64,000 nt of DNA from Paenibacillus zeirhizosphaerae (GCF_030705605.1 NZ_JAPCKK010000031.1:1-64000); one strand, 5' to 3'. Counted from the first letter of the stretch, positions 35,430 to 44,668 are shown. A program made the numbers and translations. Notes: generated by a model from the sequence alone, not told the origin.

Positions 35430-35571
35430 GGATCTTCGGGGTAGGGTGAAATTCCCGACCGGCGGTATGGCTCCTGGAGCCGAGCCCGCGACTCTGCTGT
35501 CTTGAATCTAAGCAGCGGACTGATTTGGTGAGATGCCAAAGCCGACGGTACAGTCCGGATGGAAGAAGATC
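35430..35571 (+). promoter_or_regulatory. FMN riboswitch (RFN element)
   Basis: Closing arms GATCTTC and GAAGAAGATC frame the conserved blocks GGGGTAGGGTGAAATTCCCG, ACCGGCGGTA, AGCCCGCGAC, TGATTTGGTGAGATGCCAAA and GCCGACGGTACAGTC. All hallmark positions of the FMN aptamer are present. A terminator lies about 100 bases downstream, so FMN should cause premature termination before the EamA-family transporter gene. Confidence 0.96.
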
Positions 35572-35671
35572 ACATGATAAACCATGTTTAACGAGGTTGA
35601 AGGGACAGTCTGCGTCTTTTTTTGCGCAGCCATACCTTTGAATTTTCGTCACGCCCTGGTTTATTCGATCA

Positions 35672-35711
35672 CCCCCGCCCCGTGTCTTCATACACGAACG
35701 GGGGCTTTTTG
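35672..35711 (+). terminator. Terminator of the FMN riboswitch expression platform
   Basis: CCCCCG and CGGGGG enclose an inner CGTGT/ACACG stem and are followed by CTTTTTG, 38 bases before the start of the transporter gene. Confidence 0.8.
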
Positions 35712-35748
35712 CCTCTACGGTCCTTTATCCACAAAGGAGCTAGCCATC

Positions 35749-36699
35749 ATGAGTGATACTACTGTTCCATCCAGAGCTTTTTTGCGGGAGACACCTGTCA
35801 AAAGCGGCTTCTGGCTGGTCGTCATCGGTGCGGCTCTATGGGGCATTGACCCCCTGTTCCGCATCCTCCTGCTGGATGCTCTGACATCCACGCAGATCGT
35901 GCTGCTTGAGCACGTTATTCTGTTTATTTGCGCCGCACCGGTTCTATGGAAGCACCGCGAAGAGCTAAAACGAGTACGGCTGCGCCATGCCCTGGCTCTG
36001 CTGTTCATATCATGGGGCGGGTCCGCACTTGCCACAGTGCTGTTCACCATGGCCCTGTCCGACGGCAACCCGAATGCGGTACTCCTGCTGCAGAAGATGC
36101 AGCCGCTTTTTGCCATTATTATGGCCAGAATCATGCTGAAGGAGCTGCTTCCGCGTTACTTCGGCATTCTGCTGCTAGTCGCGCTGGTCGGCACGTATAT
36201 GCTGACATTCGGCTGGTCGATGCCGTTCAGCCATGTCAACGAATTTATTCAAATTGGAAGTCTGCTCTCATTAGGTGCTGCCGCTTTATGGGGAGGTTCG
36301 ACCGTGATGGGCAGATATTTGCTCGGCACGATGAAATATGAGACTGTAACCTCGCTGAGATTTATGCTGGCCCTGCCCTTGCTGCTGATTATGACTTCGA
36401 TAGAGCATGCCCCCTGGCAGCTCCCGTCAAGTACATCGGCTGCAGGAGGCGTCATCCTGAATCTGGTGCTGCAGGCGCTGCTTCCCGGACTGCTCAGCAT
36501 GGCGCTCTACTACAAGGGCCTAAGCTCAACTAAGGCCTCCTTTGCCACACTGGCCGAGCTCAGCTTCCCGATGATTGGCGTGTTGATTAACTGGGTTGCC
36601 TTTCGAGAATTAGTAACCCTTCCCCAACTCACCGGCTTTATATTGATTTGGGTTACGCTATTCCTCATTTCCAGACAGCCCAAAGATCTTTCCGCCTGA
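35749..36699 (+). CDS. EamA/DMT-family transporter under FMN control (RibN-like candidate)
   Basis: The ATG at 35749 (AAAGGAG nine bases upstream) begins a 316-residue protein with about ten transmembrane segments in two EamA repeats (GFWLVVIGAALWGIDPLF; IGSLLSLGAAALWGGSTVMG). The conserved LLQKMQPLFAIIMARIML and FATLAELSFPMIGVLINW regions mark the ends of the repeats. Because an FMN riboswitch and terminator precede it, riboflavin or a flavin precursor is the likely substrate; RibN riboflavin importers of other bacteria are also EamA proteins. The direction of transport cannot be read from sequence. Confidence 0.85.
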   Translation: MSDTTVPSRAFLRETPVKSGFWLVVIGAALWGIDPLFRILLLDALTSTQIVLLEHVILFICAAPVLWKHREELKRVRLRHALALLFISWGGSALATVLFTMALSDGNPNAVLLLQKMQPLFAIIMARIMLKELLPRYFGILLLVALVGTYMLTFGWSMPFSHVNEFIQIGSLLSLGAAALWGGSTVMGRYLLGTMKYETVTSLRFMLALPLLLIMTSIEHAPWQLPSSTSAAGGVILNLVLQALLPGLLSMALYYKGLSSTKASFATLAELSFPMIGVLINWVAFRELVTLPQLTGFILIWVTLFLISRQPKDLSA

Positions 36700-36727
36700 T
36701 GGTTTGATCCATCTAAAGTATACAAAG

Positions 36728-36763
36728 CGACCGCATCCCGTCCTCGGGACACGGTCGTTATTT
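36728..36763 (+). terminator. Terminator after the EamA gene
   Basis: GCGACCG and CGGTCGT enclose a second stem CCCG/CGGG, then TTATTTG, between convergent genes. Confidence 0.65.
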
Positions 36764-36792
36764 GTATTCACTATGGAAATTCGAATCGAAGT

Positions 36793-38271
36793 TCAATTCT
36801 TCACCGCAGTGATAAAGAGACGTCTTTTCTCCGCATCCGGATCCTGAACCACTGTGATCTCGCGGTCAAAAATGACAGTTGCCCGTTCCTTCGGTTCATA
36901 TCCCGGCCACTGCAGCTCCGGAGTGGAGGGGTTCCCGCTGCGTGCAAAGGACACCCAGGCCTCCTGCATCATCCGGGCCAGACGCTCCATTTCCTCGGTT
37001 AGCTCGATATTCAAGTTCTCCATAAGCTGCAGATTGTGAAATACAAACGCAATTTCAGCGCCATGCACCGCCTGACCCAGGAACGGATGACCAGGCAGGC
37101 ACCAGTCAAACCGGTACATCCAGACTGTCCCTTGACCGGCTTGGCCTGAAGCATATTGCACCGCCGAACGCCAGAAGTACAGGTCTGTCATTAACTGCGC
37201 CTGCCCTTCTATACTTACCGGGTATCGGCCGGAAAGCTCCGCCGCATTAGACAGCCCTGTCATCGCATGTATGGCTTGGGCAGCAGCCTCAGCACTGATC
37301 AAATGCTCAGGCCCTCTCACGAAATATGCGCCTTCGTCACGATTGGTACCGATCATCATAGCAACACCTTCAGCAGCCCCGTGTTCAATGGCTTTGAGCG
37401 GTTCCTCCGGAAGCCATTTGCCATCAACAACGGGTTGAAAGAGCATCGATACCCCGGCAGATCCGATTTTTTCATATAGTCTGTTCGCAGCCGCTGCAAT
37501 ATCCTCTGTTGAAAGTGTGAACAACCGGTCTCTGTCGGATGTATCAGCCCCAAGCTCATTCAGCAAAGCGGCCGCAATTCCTTCAGCGTGTGCCGGGCTA
37601 AGCGCCTGAGATGCCCCGCTCTGCAGCACGGCCTTGCGGAACAATCCCTTGGCAGCCGGCATAGCCAGCAACGCGGCAATACTCATGGCGCCCGCCGATT
37701 CACCAAATATCGTGACATTATCCGGATCGCCGCCGAATGCCCGAATATGATCCTGAACCCACCGCAGAGCCGCGATCTGATCCAGCAGCCCCGCATTGGA
37801 GGCCAGTTCTTCTCCAAAGGGCGAGAGATGCAGGAATCCGAATGGACCTAAACGATAGTTGATTGTGACGACCACCACACTGCCGTTTCTGGCAAGGGTC
37901 GCCCCATCATATAAGGACATGCTCCCAGAGCCTGTAACAAAGGCTCCACCATGGATCCATACCATTACGGGATACGAAGGAGCATCTGCGATCGGAGCCC
38001 ATACGTTCAAATAAAGACAATCCTCCGATGGAGCAGGTTGTCCCGTACGCGATCCAAAGATGCCTTCGGCAGACCTCCCCGGTTGGGGACAGACGGGACC
38101 GAACTGCGAAGCATCCCTGATTCCTTCCCATGCTTGCGGGGGCTGGGGTGCACGGAAGCGGAGATTCCCTACCGGCGGCTGGGCATAAGGTATGCCTTTC
38201 CATGAAATCGTACCGTCCGCTGCTGTACCCTGAAGCTCACCGTTCTTCGTGCTGACCCGTATGCTCACCAT
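36793..38271 (-). CDS. Type-B carboxylesterase (para-nitrobenzyl esterase like)
   Basis: The ATG at 38271 with AGGGGGAG six bases upstream gives 492 residues. The alpha/beta-hydrolase fold is clear: oxyanion region MVWIHGGAFVTGSGS, nucleophile VTIFGESAGAMSIAALLAMP, acidic residue in GTNRDEGAYFV, and catalytic His in QAVHGAEIAFVFHN. EDCLYLNVW and RFRAPQPPQAW are carboxylesterase type-B signatures. It hydrolyses short carboxylic esters; the natural substrate is unknown. No signal peptide, so cytoplasmic. It stands alone. Confidence 0.95.
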   Translation of the reverse strand: MVSIRVSTKNGELQGTAADGTISWKGIPYAQPPVGNLRFRAPQPPQAWEGIRDASQFGPVCPQPGRSAEGIFGSRTGQPAPSEDCLYLNVWAPIADAPSYPVMVWIHGGAFVTGSGSMSLYDGATLARNGSVVVVTINYRLGPFGFLHLSPFGEELASNAGLLDQIAALRWVQDHIRAFGGDPDNVTIFGESAGAMSIAALLAMPAAKGLFRKAVLQSGASQALSPAHAEGIAAALLNELGADTSDRDRLFTLSTEDIAAAANRLYEKIGSAGVSMLFQPVVDGKWLPEEPLKAIEHGAAEGVAMMIGTNRDEGAYFVRGPEHLISAEAAAQAIHAMTGLSNAAELSGRYPVSIEGQAQLMTDLYFWRSAVQYASGQAGQGTVWMYRFDWCLPGHPFLGQAVHGAEIAFVFHNLQLMENLNIELTEEMERLARMMQEAWVSFARSGNPSTPELQWPGYEPKERATVIFDREITVVQDPDAEKRRLFITAVKN

Positions 38272-38433
38272 CCGAATCTCCCCCTTGAAAATAAGCATGA
38301 CGATGCTTCTTCCTTTTGCAGAAGATAGCCGCCATGCTTGATTTAGTTATTTGTATACTCTGCCTCTATTTTATGAGTACGGCACATATAACACAATCCT
38401 CCCGAGTTCATCAACGCAGAGGAGCATGCCAGA

Positions 38434-38991
38434 TTATTCTTCTTCCTTCGGAACCAGCTCGTAAATCTTCTCATCCTCCATCGCATCAATGAGCCGGTCA
38501 AGCCATTTATAGTAGGATACAGCCTGCTTCATTTTGTCACGGTCACGTTGCAGTACCTCTGTCACAGCTTCACTGGCGACCTCATCCATCAGCAGCTTGT
38601 CTACTTCAGAGATTGCCTTCCGCAGCACCTGCAGGTTCGTTTCCACGGCTTTACGCCACTTGATGGCAAAGTAGTCGGTAAAGGTCTGATGCCAGTCAAA
38701 TTCTACCTCATATAAGTCCTTGCGCGAGCCCTTGGTCCAAACCTTATTTACCATTTTCAAATCCAATAGCGTGCGCATACTCGTGCTCATGCTGGTCTTG
38801 CTCATTTCCATTTCCCGGCCCATATCATCCAGCGTCATCGGTTTATCGGCAAAAAAAAGCAGGCCGTACAAATGCCCCGTGGAAAGTGTTACTCCATATA
38901 AATCCATATTTTTACCGATCGCTTCTATTACTCTTTTTCTTATCTTTTGCAGGGATTCCTGCTGTTTTTCATCCAAATGGTCCAAGCTCAT
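38434..38991 (-). CDS. GbsR/MarR-type transcriptional regulator
   Basis: The 185-residue protein has a winged helix with TGHLYGLLFFADKPMTLDDM and GREMEMSKTSMSTSMRTLLD, followed by a helical C-terminal half. This is the GbsR family, which in B. subtilis represses glycine betaine synthesis (gbsAB) and choline uptake (opuB), with its relative OpcR acting on opuC. It is divergent from an OpuA-type osmoprotectant transporter across 360 bases that contain several dyads, so control of that transporter is the obvious prediction. Confidence 0.87.
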   Translation of the reverse strand: MSLDHLDEKQQESLQKIRKRVIEAIGKNMDLYGVTLSTGHLYGLLFFADKPMTLDDMGREMEMSKTSMSTSMRTLLDLKMVNKVWTKGSRKDLYEVEFDWHQTFTDYFAIKWRKAVETNLQVLRKAISEVDKLLMDEVASEAVTEVLQRDRDKMKQAVSYYKWLDRLIDAMEDEKIYELVPKEEE

Positions 38992-39159
38992 GCTTGCAAC
39001 CTCCTGTTCATATGCTAGACGGGAGCCGCTTTTATTATGTGCAGTATCATCCGTTGTAAGTTTAAATCTTTGTCTATTTTAAAAAAACCTGAATCTGTTG
39101 TAAAGAAACGGGCTATGGAGCATCCTAAAGTATAATGGAGCAAAACACACCATTGGTTT

Positions 39160-39292
39160 GTACAGTTTTTTCTGTACGTTCATTATGAACAGAATTTTCA
39201 TTTGATCGAACATCAAATGCTCTGTTACAATGGTTTACGTTGTCAGTCGGAGCCAGCCACTGACCGTGTACAATCCATTGACTTGAGTCAAT
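39160..39292. promoter_or_regulatory. Four dyad symmetries between gbsR-like gene and opuA
   Basis: Perfect inverted repeats lie at 39160-39177 (GTACAG, six T, CTGTAC), 39178-39190 (GTTCATTATGAAC), 39199-39219 (CATTTGAT, five bases, ATCAAATG) and 39277-39292 (ATTGACTTGAGTCAAT). They fill the interval between the divergent genes and are candidate operators for the GbsR-like protein. No clean promoter was assigned. Confidence 0.5.
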
Positions 39293-39351
39293 CGCCATAC
39301 AAGCACCGTGGGGTTAATGGAAAGCGAAAGATAGAGAAAGAGGTGGATTAC

Positions 39352-40572
39352 ATGACCATTTTGGAAGTAAAGAATGTGAGCAAGCTGTTTGGCCCCCGGG
39401 CAGAGCAGGGAGTCGCTCTCCTTGAGCAAGGCTGGACGAAGGAAAGACTTGCCAAGGAAAAACAAATTACTGTCGGTGTAAACCGTGCAAGCATGGAAAT
39501 CCGGCAGGGAGAAATTTTTGTCATTATGGGCTTATCCGGCAGCGGTAAATCTACGCTGGTACGGATGCTGAACCGCCTGATCGAGCCGACCTCCGGGGAA
39601 ATACTCGTTCATGGCAAGGATTTGCGCAAAATGAGCAAGGAACAGCTGCGCCAGGTACGCCGCAAAACCATCAGTATGGTTTTCCAAAAGTTCGCCTTGT
39701 TCCCGCACCGGACCGTGCTGGAGAACGTGGAATACGGGCTGGAAATTCAGAAGGTGGATAAGGAAGAACGTGAGGAGCAGGCCCGCCAAGCGCTGGAACT
39801 GGTCGGCTTGAAAACCTGGGCTGATAAAATGCCTGATGAGCTGAGCGGCGGCATGCAGCAGCGTGTCGGTCTGGCCCGGGCGCTTGCTAACGATCCTGAG
39901 GTACTGCTGATGGACGAAGCCTTCAGTGCGCTTGATCCCCTGATCCGCCGTGATATGCAGGATGAACTGTTGGAGCTGCAGGATAAGATGAAAAAGACGA
40001 TTGTTTTTATAACCCATGATCTGGACGAAGCATTACGAATCGGCGACCGGATCGCGCTCATGAAGGACGGGGCCGTTGTACAGATCGGAACACCGGAAGA
40101 AATTATGATCCAGCCGGCCAACTCCTATGTGGAACGCTTCGTGGAGGATGTGGACCTGTCCAAGGTGCTGACAGCCGCCCATGTGATGCGCAGACCTGAA
40201 ACGATCACCCTGGACCGTGGGCCGCGCGTTGCGCTGGAGCTCATGCGTGAACGTGGAATTTCAAATCTGTTCATTATAGACCGTTCCAAGAAGTTGCTGG
40301 GCGTTATTACGGCCGAGGACACATCGGCTGCCCTTAAAGATAACAAAAAGCTGGACGACATTTTGATTACGGATGGTCCGCAAGTGGCGCCCGAAACCGT
40401 CATGAATGATTTATTTGAAATTTCAAGCTCGGCCAAAGTGCCGCTGGCTGTTGTTGATAACAATGGCAGACTTCAAGGGGTTATCGTGCGTGGTGCAGTG
40501 CTTGGCGCACTTGCCGGAGAAGTATCCATCAGGGAGGTGAATGCCGATGCTGCCGAAAATACCACTCGCTGA
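39352..40572 (+). CDS. opuAA: OpuAA/ProV-type osmoprotectant ABC ATPase
   Basis: The ATG at 39352 (AAAGAGGTGG upstream) gives 406 residues. Visible are Walker A (IMGLSGSGKSTLVRMLNRLI), signature ELSGGMQQRVGLARALANDP, Walker B (EVLLMDEAFSALDPLIRRDM), the switch His (FITHDLDEAL), and two C-terminal CBS domains (VMRRPETITLDRGPRVALEL; GVIVRGAVLGAL). The N-terminal extension KLFGPRAEQGVALLEQGWTK is typical of glycine betaine/proline ATPases. Tandem CBS domains in OpuA sense ionic strength. It overlaps the permease gene. Confidence 0.95.
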   Translation: MTILEVKNVSKLFGPRAEQGVALLEQGWTKERLAKEKQITVGVNRASMEIRQGEIFVIMGLSGSGKSTLVRMLNRLIEPTSGEILVHGKDLRKMSKEQLRQVRRKTISMVFQKFALFPHRTVLENVEYGLEIQKVDKEEREEQARQALELVGLKTWADKMPDELSGGMQQRVGLARALANDPEVLLMDEAFSALDPLIRRDMQDELLELQDKMKKTIVFITHDLDEALRIGDRIALMKDGAVVQIGTPEEIMIQPANSYVERFVEDVDLSKVLTAAHVMRRPETITLDRGPRVALELMRERGISNLFIIDRSKKLLGVITAEDTSAALKDNKKLDDILITDGPQVAPETVMNDLFEISSSAKVPLAVVDNNGRLQGVIVRGAVLGALAGEVSIREVNADAAENTTR

Positions 40573-43117
40573 ATGGATTCAAGCTCTTGTCGATTGGATG
40601 AGTCTCCATCTTGGCGGATTGTTCAACATCATCTCAACCGTTATTCAAAGCGTGGTCGGGTTCTTTGCAGGCTTGTTCCTGATGCCCCATCCGCTGCTCT
40701 TTATCCTGATCATAGGAGTTATCGCCTATCTGATCGGAAGATTGCCGCTCACTCTGTTTACGGTAATCGGCTTTCTGCTGATCGATAACCTGGGCTACTG
40801 GACCCAGACGATGAACACACTGGGGCTTGTTATTACCTCCGCGTTAATTTCTATTTTACTGGGTGTGCCGCTCGGCATATGGTGTGCCTACAGCAGAACC
40901 GCTTCGCGCATCATCACCCCCCTGCTTGATTTCATGCAGACGATGCCTGCCTTTGTCTATTTGCTGCCGGCTGTAACCTTCTTCAGTCTGGGCGTAGTGC
41001 CTGGCGTTATCGCCTCAGTTATTTTCGCCATCCCACCTACGATCCGCATGACCAATCTGGGGATCCAGCAGGTATCCGGCGAGCTTGTCGAAGCGGCTGA
41101 CGCGTTCGGCTCTACACCAAACCAGAAGCTGTTCAAGGTTCAGCTTCCGCTCGCTATGCCTACACTAATGGCCGGGATTAACCAGACGATCATGCTGTCC
41201 CTGTCCATGGTGGTCATCGCGTCCATGATTGGGGCACAAGGCATCGGTGCTGAAGTATACCGGGCTGTGACCCAATTGCAGATTGGTAAAGGCTTTGAAG
41301 CCGGTCTGGCTGTTGTGGTGCTGGCTATTGTGCTCGACCGTTTCACACAAAATCTGTTCAAGCCTGTAAGGCGTGCCAAGAGCCGGGTCAAAGGCAAGCA
41401 AAAGGCTTGGATTGCCGCTGCTGTCGCCGTGCTGATTCTTGCAGTCGGATTTACCCAATATATTGACTTGTCCAATTCCTCTGCTGACGACAGCAATACA
41501 GCCTCAGCCGTAGGCGAAGAGGTCGGTTATCAGATTATCGGAATTGATGCCGGTGCAGGTATTATGAAATCGACTGCTCAAGCGATCAAGGATTATGGCT
41601 TGACCGATTGGACACTTGTCGAAGGCTCAGGCGCCGCAATGACTGCTACTCTCGACAAAGCTGTCAAAAATCAGGAACCCATCATTATTACAGGCTGGAC
41701 ACCTCACTGGATGTTCAACAAATATGATCTCAAATATTTGGAGGATCCGCAGAAAACCTACGGCGAAGCCGAGGAGATTCACACCGTTGCCCGTAAGGGA
41801 CTGCAGGCTGACCACCCAACCGCGTATGAATTCCTTGATCGGTTCAACTGGACCTCTGATGAAATGGGTGAAATGATGGTCGCCATTCAAAATGGCACAA
41901 GCCCCGAGCAAGCGGCTCAGGATTGGGCAGTCAAGCATACCGATAAGGTTGCCGAGTGGACGAAAGGTCTGCAGCCGGTGAACGGCGATACGCTCAAGCT
42001 GAGCTATGTTGCCTGGGACTCGGAGATTGCCAGCACGAACCTGCTCAAATATGTGCTTGAGCACGAATTGGGCTACAAGGTGGATGCGCTTCAGGTGGAA
42101 GCCGGACCGATGTGGACCGGCGTAGCAAGCGGTGATGTTGATGCTTCCCCTGCCGCCTGGCTGCCATTGACCCATGCGGATTACTGGGCCAAGTATAAGG
42201 ATCAAATTGATGATCTGGGACCCAATATGACGGGGGTTAAAACCGGACTTGTGGTGCCTGCTTATATGAATATTAACTCCATTGAAGACCTGAAAGGCGC
42301 ACAAGCTCAAGCTCCAGCGGCGAATGCCGTTGGTGACGAGGTGAACCATCAGATCATCGGCATTGATGCCGGTGCGGGCATTATGAAATCGACCGCGCAG
42401 GCGATCAAGGATTATGGGTTGGCCGACTGGACACTGGTTGAAGGCTCCGGGGCAGCGATGACCGCTACCCTCGACAAAGCTGTCAAAAACCAGCAGCCGG
42501 TTATCGTCACAGGCTGGACACCTCACTGGATGTTCAGTAAATACGATCTCAAATATTTGGAGGACCCAAAGAAAACCTACGGAGAAGCGGAAGAAATCCA
42601 TACCATCGCCCGTAAAGGACTGCAAGCGGACCATCCAACCGCATATGAATTCCTCGACCGGTTCGCCTGGACCTCCGAGGACATGGGCGAAATGATGACA
42701 GCCATTCAAGAGGGCACAAGCCCTGAGCAGGCAGCGCAGGATTGGGCGGCCGACCATGCCGATAAGGTTCAGGAATGGACGAAGGATCTGCAGCCGGTGA
42801 ACGGCGATACACTCAAACTGAGCTATGTTGCCTGGGATTCGGAGATCGCCAGCACGAACCTGCTCAAATATGTGCTTGAACACGAGCTGGGCTACAAAGC
42901 CGAAGCGCTCCAGGTGGAAGCCGGACCGATGTGGACCGGTGTGGCAAATGGTGATGTCGATGCTTCCCCTGCCGCCTGGCTGCCGTTGACTCATGCCGAT
43001 TACTGGGCTGAGTATCAGGATCGAATTGATGATCTGGGACCCAATATGACGGGCGTGAAGACGGGGCTTGTAGTCCCTTCCTATATGAATATTAATTCAA
43101 TTGAAGATTTGAAATAA
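40547..43117 (+). CDS. OpuA permease fused to two tandem substrate-binding domains
   Basis: An ATG at 40547 has GGAGGTGA six bases upstream; ATG 40541 is also in frame. The 856-residue protein has a permease part (about 1-285, six or seven hydrophobic segments, EAA loop GELVEAADAFGSTPNQKLFK), a further membrane helix (WIAAAVAVLILAVGFTQYI), then two nearly identical binding domains of about 265 residues with a 273-residue period. Each runs from IIGIDAGAGIMKSTAQAI and the betaine-site motif TGWTPHWMF to LSYVAWDSEIAST, QVEAGPMWTGVA and MNINSIEDLK, i.e. C-lobe before N-lobe, the permuted order of Lactococcus OpuABC. A single domain is usual; two is odd. Confidence 0.93.
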   Translation: MLPKIPLAEWIQALVDWMSLHLGGLFNIISTVIQSVVGFFAGLFLMPHPLLFILIIGVIAYLIGRLPLTLFTVIGFLLIDNLGYWTQTMNTLGLVITSALISILLGVPLGIWCAYSRTASRIITPLLDFMQTMPAFVYLLPAVTFFSLGVVPGVIASVIFAIPPTIRMTNLGIQQVSGELVEAADAFGSTPNQKLFKVQLPLAMPTLMAGINQTIMLSLSMVVIASMIGAQGIGAEVYRAVTQLQIGKGFEAGLAVVVLAIVLDRFTQNLFKPVRRAKSRVKGKQKAWIAAAVAVLILAVGFTQYIDLSNSSADDSNTASAVGEEVGYQIIGIDAGAGIMKSTAQAIKDYGLTDWTLVEGSGAAMTATLDKAVKNQEPIIITGWTPHWMFNKYDLKYLEDPQKTYGEAEEIHTVARKGLQADHPTAYEFLDRFNWTSDEMGEMMVAIQNGTSPEQAAQDWAVKHTDKVAEWTKGLQPVNGDTLKLSYVAWDSEIASTNLLKYVLEHELGYKVDALQVEAGPMWTGVASGDVDASPAAWLPLTHADYWAKYKDQIDDLGPNMTGVKTGLVVPAYMNINSIEDLKGAQAQAPAANAVGDEVNHQIIGIDAGAGIMKSTAQAIKDYGLADWTLVEGSGAAMTATLDKAVKNQQPVIVTGWTPHWMFSKYDLKYLEDPKKTYGEAEEIHTIARKGLQADHPTAYEFLDRFAWTSEDMGEMMTAIQEGTSPEQAAQDWAADHADKVQEWTKDLQPVNGDTLKLSYVAWDSEIASTNLLKYVLEHELGYKAEALQVEAGPMWTGVANGDVDASPAAWLPLTHADYWAEYQDRIDDLGPNMTGVKTGLVVPSYMNINSIEDLK

Positions 43118-43133
43118 CTACATTTATGACCAC

Positions 43134-43181
43134 AAGGAGCCAAAGAACAGAGCAAAACTCACCTCTGTTCTTTGGCTCCTT
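43134..43181. terminator. Bidirectional terminator after opuA
   Basis: AAGGAGCCAAAGAACAGAG and its exact partner CTCTGTTCTTTGGCTCCTT form a 19-base-pair stem between convergent genes. Confidence 0.8.
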
Positions 43182-43185
43182 CATT

Positions 43186-44514
43186 TCAGTCCAATGACTT
43201 TGAGGCCAGCCATTGCATCAGCGTGATATTTTTTCCGTTGATTACCCTGGATACTTCGTTGTTATGCACATAAATCCAGGAGCTGTGGCCGGTGTATTCA
43301 TACGGTGTTCCGTCACTTTTCTTATACAAGCCGGAAGTATCCGCTACCTTATCAAACAATGACAAATGAACATCCTGCGCTCCCGCATTCACTAAACGGT
43401 TGTATGTCGGAACCGTATGGTCATCGGGCGGGACCAAGGTATCGGTTTTCGCTGCAACAAACCAGATCGGCAGGTCCTTCATTCCGTTGATTTGCTCATC
43501 GGTAATGAGGCTGTCCTTCAAGGCTTCACATACAACCATGGCTGCGGCAAAATAGTCTTTATAGTCACGGATCATCAGCAAGGTCATATAACCGCCGTTG
43601 GAGTTACCACCAATGTAGATCCGATTCGTATCGATGTCTTTGTTTTGGGACACGTAATCCTTAATTAAGGACATCAGCGCTGTCTCATATTTCGAGGTTC
43701 CGTCTCCGAAGCCTGTAAAACCATCCATCCAAAAGGTCGGGGCCTGAGGTGCCAGCACATAGGCTCCGTCAAAATAGGATTGAATGTCCTCGGAGGCCAA
43801 ATTAACTGCTTTATTGGCAGAGATCGGAATCGTAGGATCTGTACCTCCCTCCCCTCCGCCATGCAGCCAGATCACCAAAGGATTTTTCCCTTTGTCCTTG
43901 GCTGGCGTATAATCCGCGTAGGTAAAAGTAACCCCGTCATAAGAAGCTTTGCCGGTTGTAAATTCATCAACAAGCTCCCTTGCCTGCCCTGCGGAGGTGT
44001 CCACCTTCAAGCCGGAAATCGTACCCGAGTCTGTTGTAATATCTTTTTGTTGGGTGATCGTGTATTGGTTGTCATTCCATGCGTTAAATCCAGAGCCTTC
44101 ATTATCATAATACATGGCCGAGCCCAGAGTTAAGTCAGGTCCTATCTCCATTTCCAGTACAACATATCTTCCAGTTTGTTTTACAGGCCTGCCGTTTTTG
44201 TCTGAAACATAGGCCTTGGTAACCTTACGCTCGCCTTCCTCAATAAATGTATTGGCGAGCCTATTATCACTTCTCTTCACATGCACCTTAAATGTATGCC
44301 GGGTTATCGCATCCTTGGGCACCGGTTTATCCAGATCGACAATCACTTTCGTAATGGTAGCCCCCCAATCCTCGACCTCCACCACCGTCCGGTATGAGGC
44401 ATGACCTGTCTTGACCTCCTTAGCCCAAGCGCCTGAACTGAAAGCAAGGGTCATACCGACAGCAAGAGTACAAAGTAGAGTTGTTTTAGCAGTTTTTTTT
44501 AATCGTTTAAGCAT
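43186..44514 (-). CDS. Secreted alpha/beta hydrolase with N-terminal Ig-like domain
   Basis: The 442-residue protein has a signal peptide (TTLLCTLAVGMTLAFSSGAWA), a beta-rich N-terminal domain to about residue 190 (VKTGHASYRTVVEVEDWGAT, DLDKPVPKDAITRHTFKVHV), and a hydrolase domain with PLVIWLHGGGEGGTD (oxyanion region), IYIGGNSNGGYMTLLM (nucleophile Ser) and TGHSSWIYVHNN (candidate His); an Asp in AAKTDTLVPPDDH fits the triad. It resembles PHB-depolymerase/feruloyl-esterase type enzymes with an Ig-like N-terminus. Substrate not known. A weak cre-like site lies upstream. Confidence 0.85.
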   Translation of the reverse strand: MLKRLKKTAKTTLLCTLAVGMTLAFSSGAWAKEVKTGHASYRTVVEVEDWGATITKVIVDLDKPVPKDAITRHTFKVHVKRSDNRLANTFIEEGERKVTKAYVSDKNGRPVKQTGRYVVLEMEIGPDLTLGSAMYYDNEGSGFNAWNDNQYTITQQKDITTDSGTISGLKVDTSAGQARELVDEFTTGKASYDGVTFTYADYTPAKDKGKNPLVIWLHGGGEGGTDPTIPISANKAVNLASEDIQSYFDGAYVLAPQAPTFWMDGFTGFGDGTSKYETALMSLIKDYVSQNKDIDTNRIYIGGNSNGGYMTLLMIRDYKDYFAAAMVVCEALKDSLITDEQINGMKDLPIWFVAAKTDTLVPPDDHTVPTYNRLVNAGAQDVHLSLFDKVADTSGLYKKSDGTPYEYTGHSSWIYVHNNEVSRVINGKNITLMQWLASKSLD

Positions 44515-44540
44515 GGTGTCTTACCTCCCTGGTTTCTTTT

Positions 44541-44554
44541 CGAAAGCGCTTATA
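44541..44554 (-). promoter_or_regulatory. Weak cre-like site upstream of the hydrolase gene
   Basis: CGAAAGCGCTTATA matches the CcpA consensus TGWAANCGNTNWCA with two mismatches, 27 bases before the start codon. Confidence 0.3.
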
Positions 44555-44618
44555 TTAATCTATACTGTTATGCCAACAGCCGGTTATGTATACCGATTCA
44601 CTTGAGGGAGATACATAC

Positions 44619-44653
44619 AAAAAAATGGCTTCAGCAGAATGCCGAAACCATTT
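44619..44653 (-). terminator. Terminator of licT
   Basis: On the minus strand ATGGTTTCGGCA pairs with TGCTGAAGCCAT and is followed by seven T residues. Confidence 0.85.
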
Positions 44654-44668
44654 CAACTTGCTAACTTG

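Noticed and set aside
41627..42994. 455-codon frame antisense to the OpuA binding domains
   Set aside because: Spans the duplicated region only as a mirror of it; no ribosome site.
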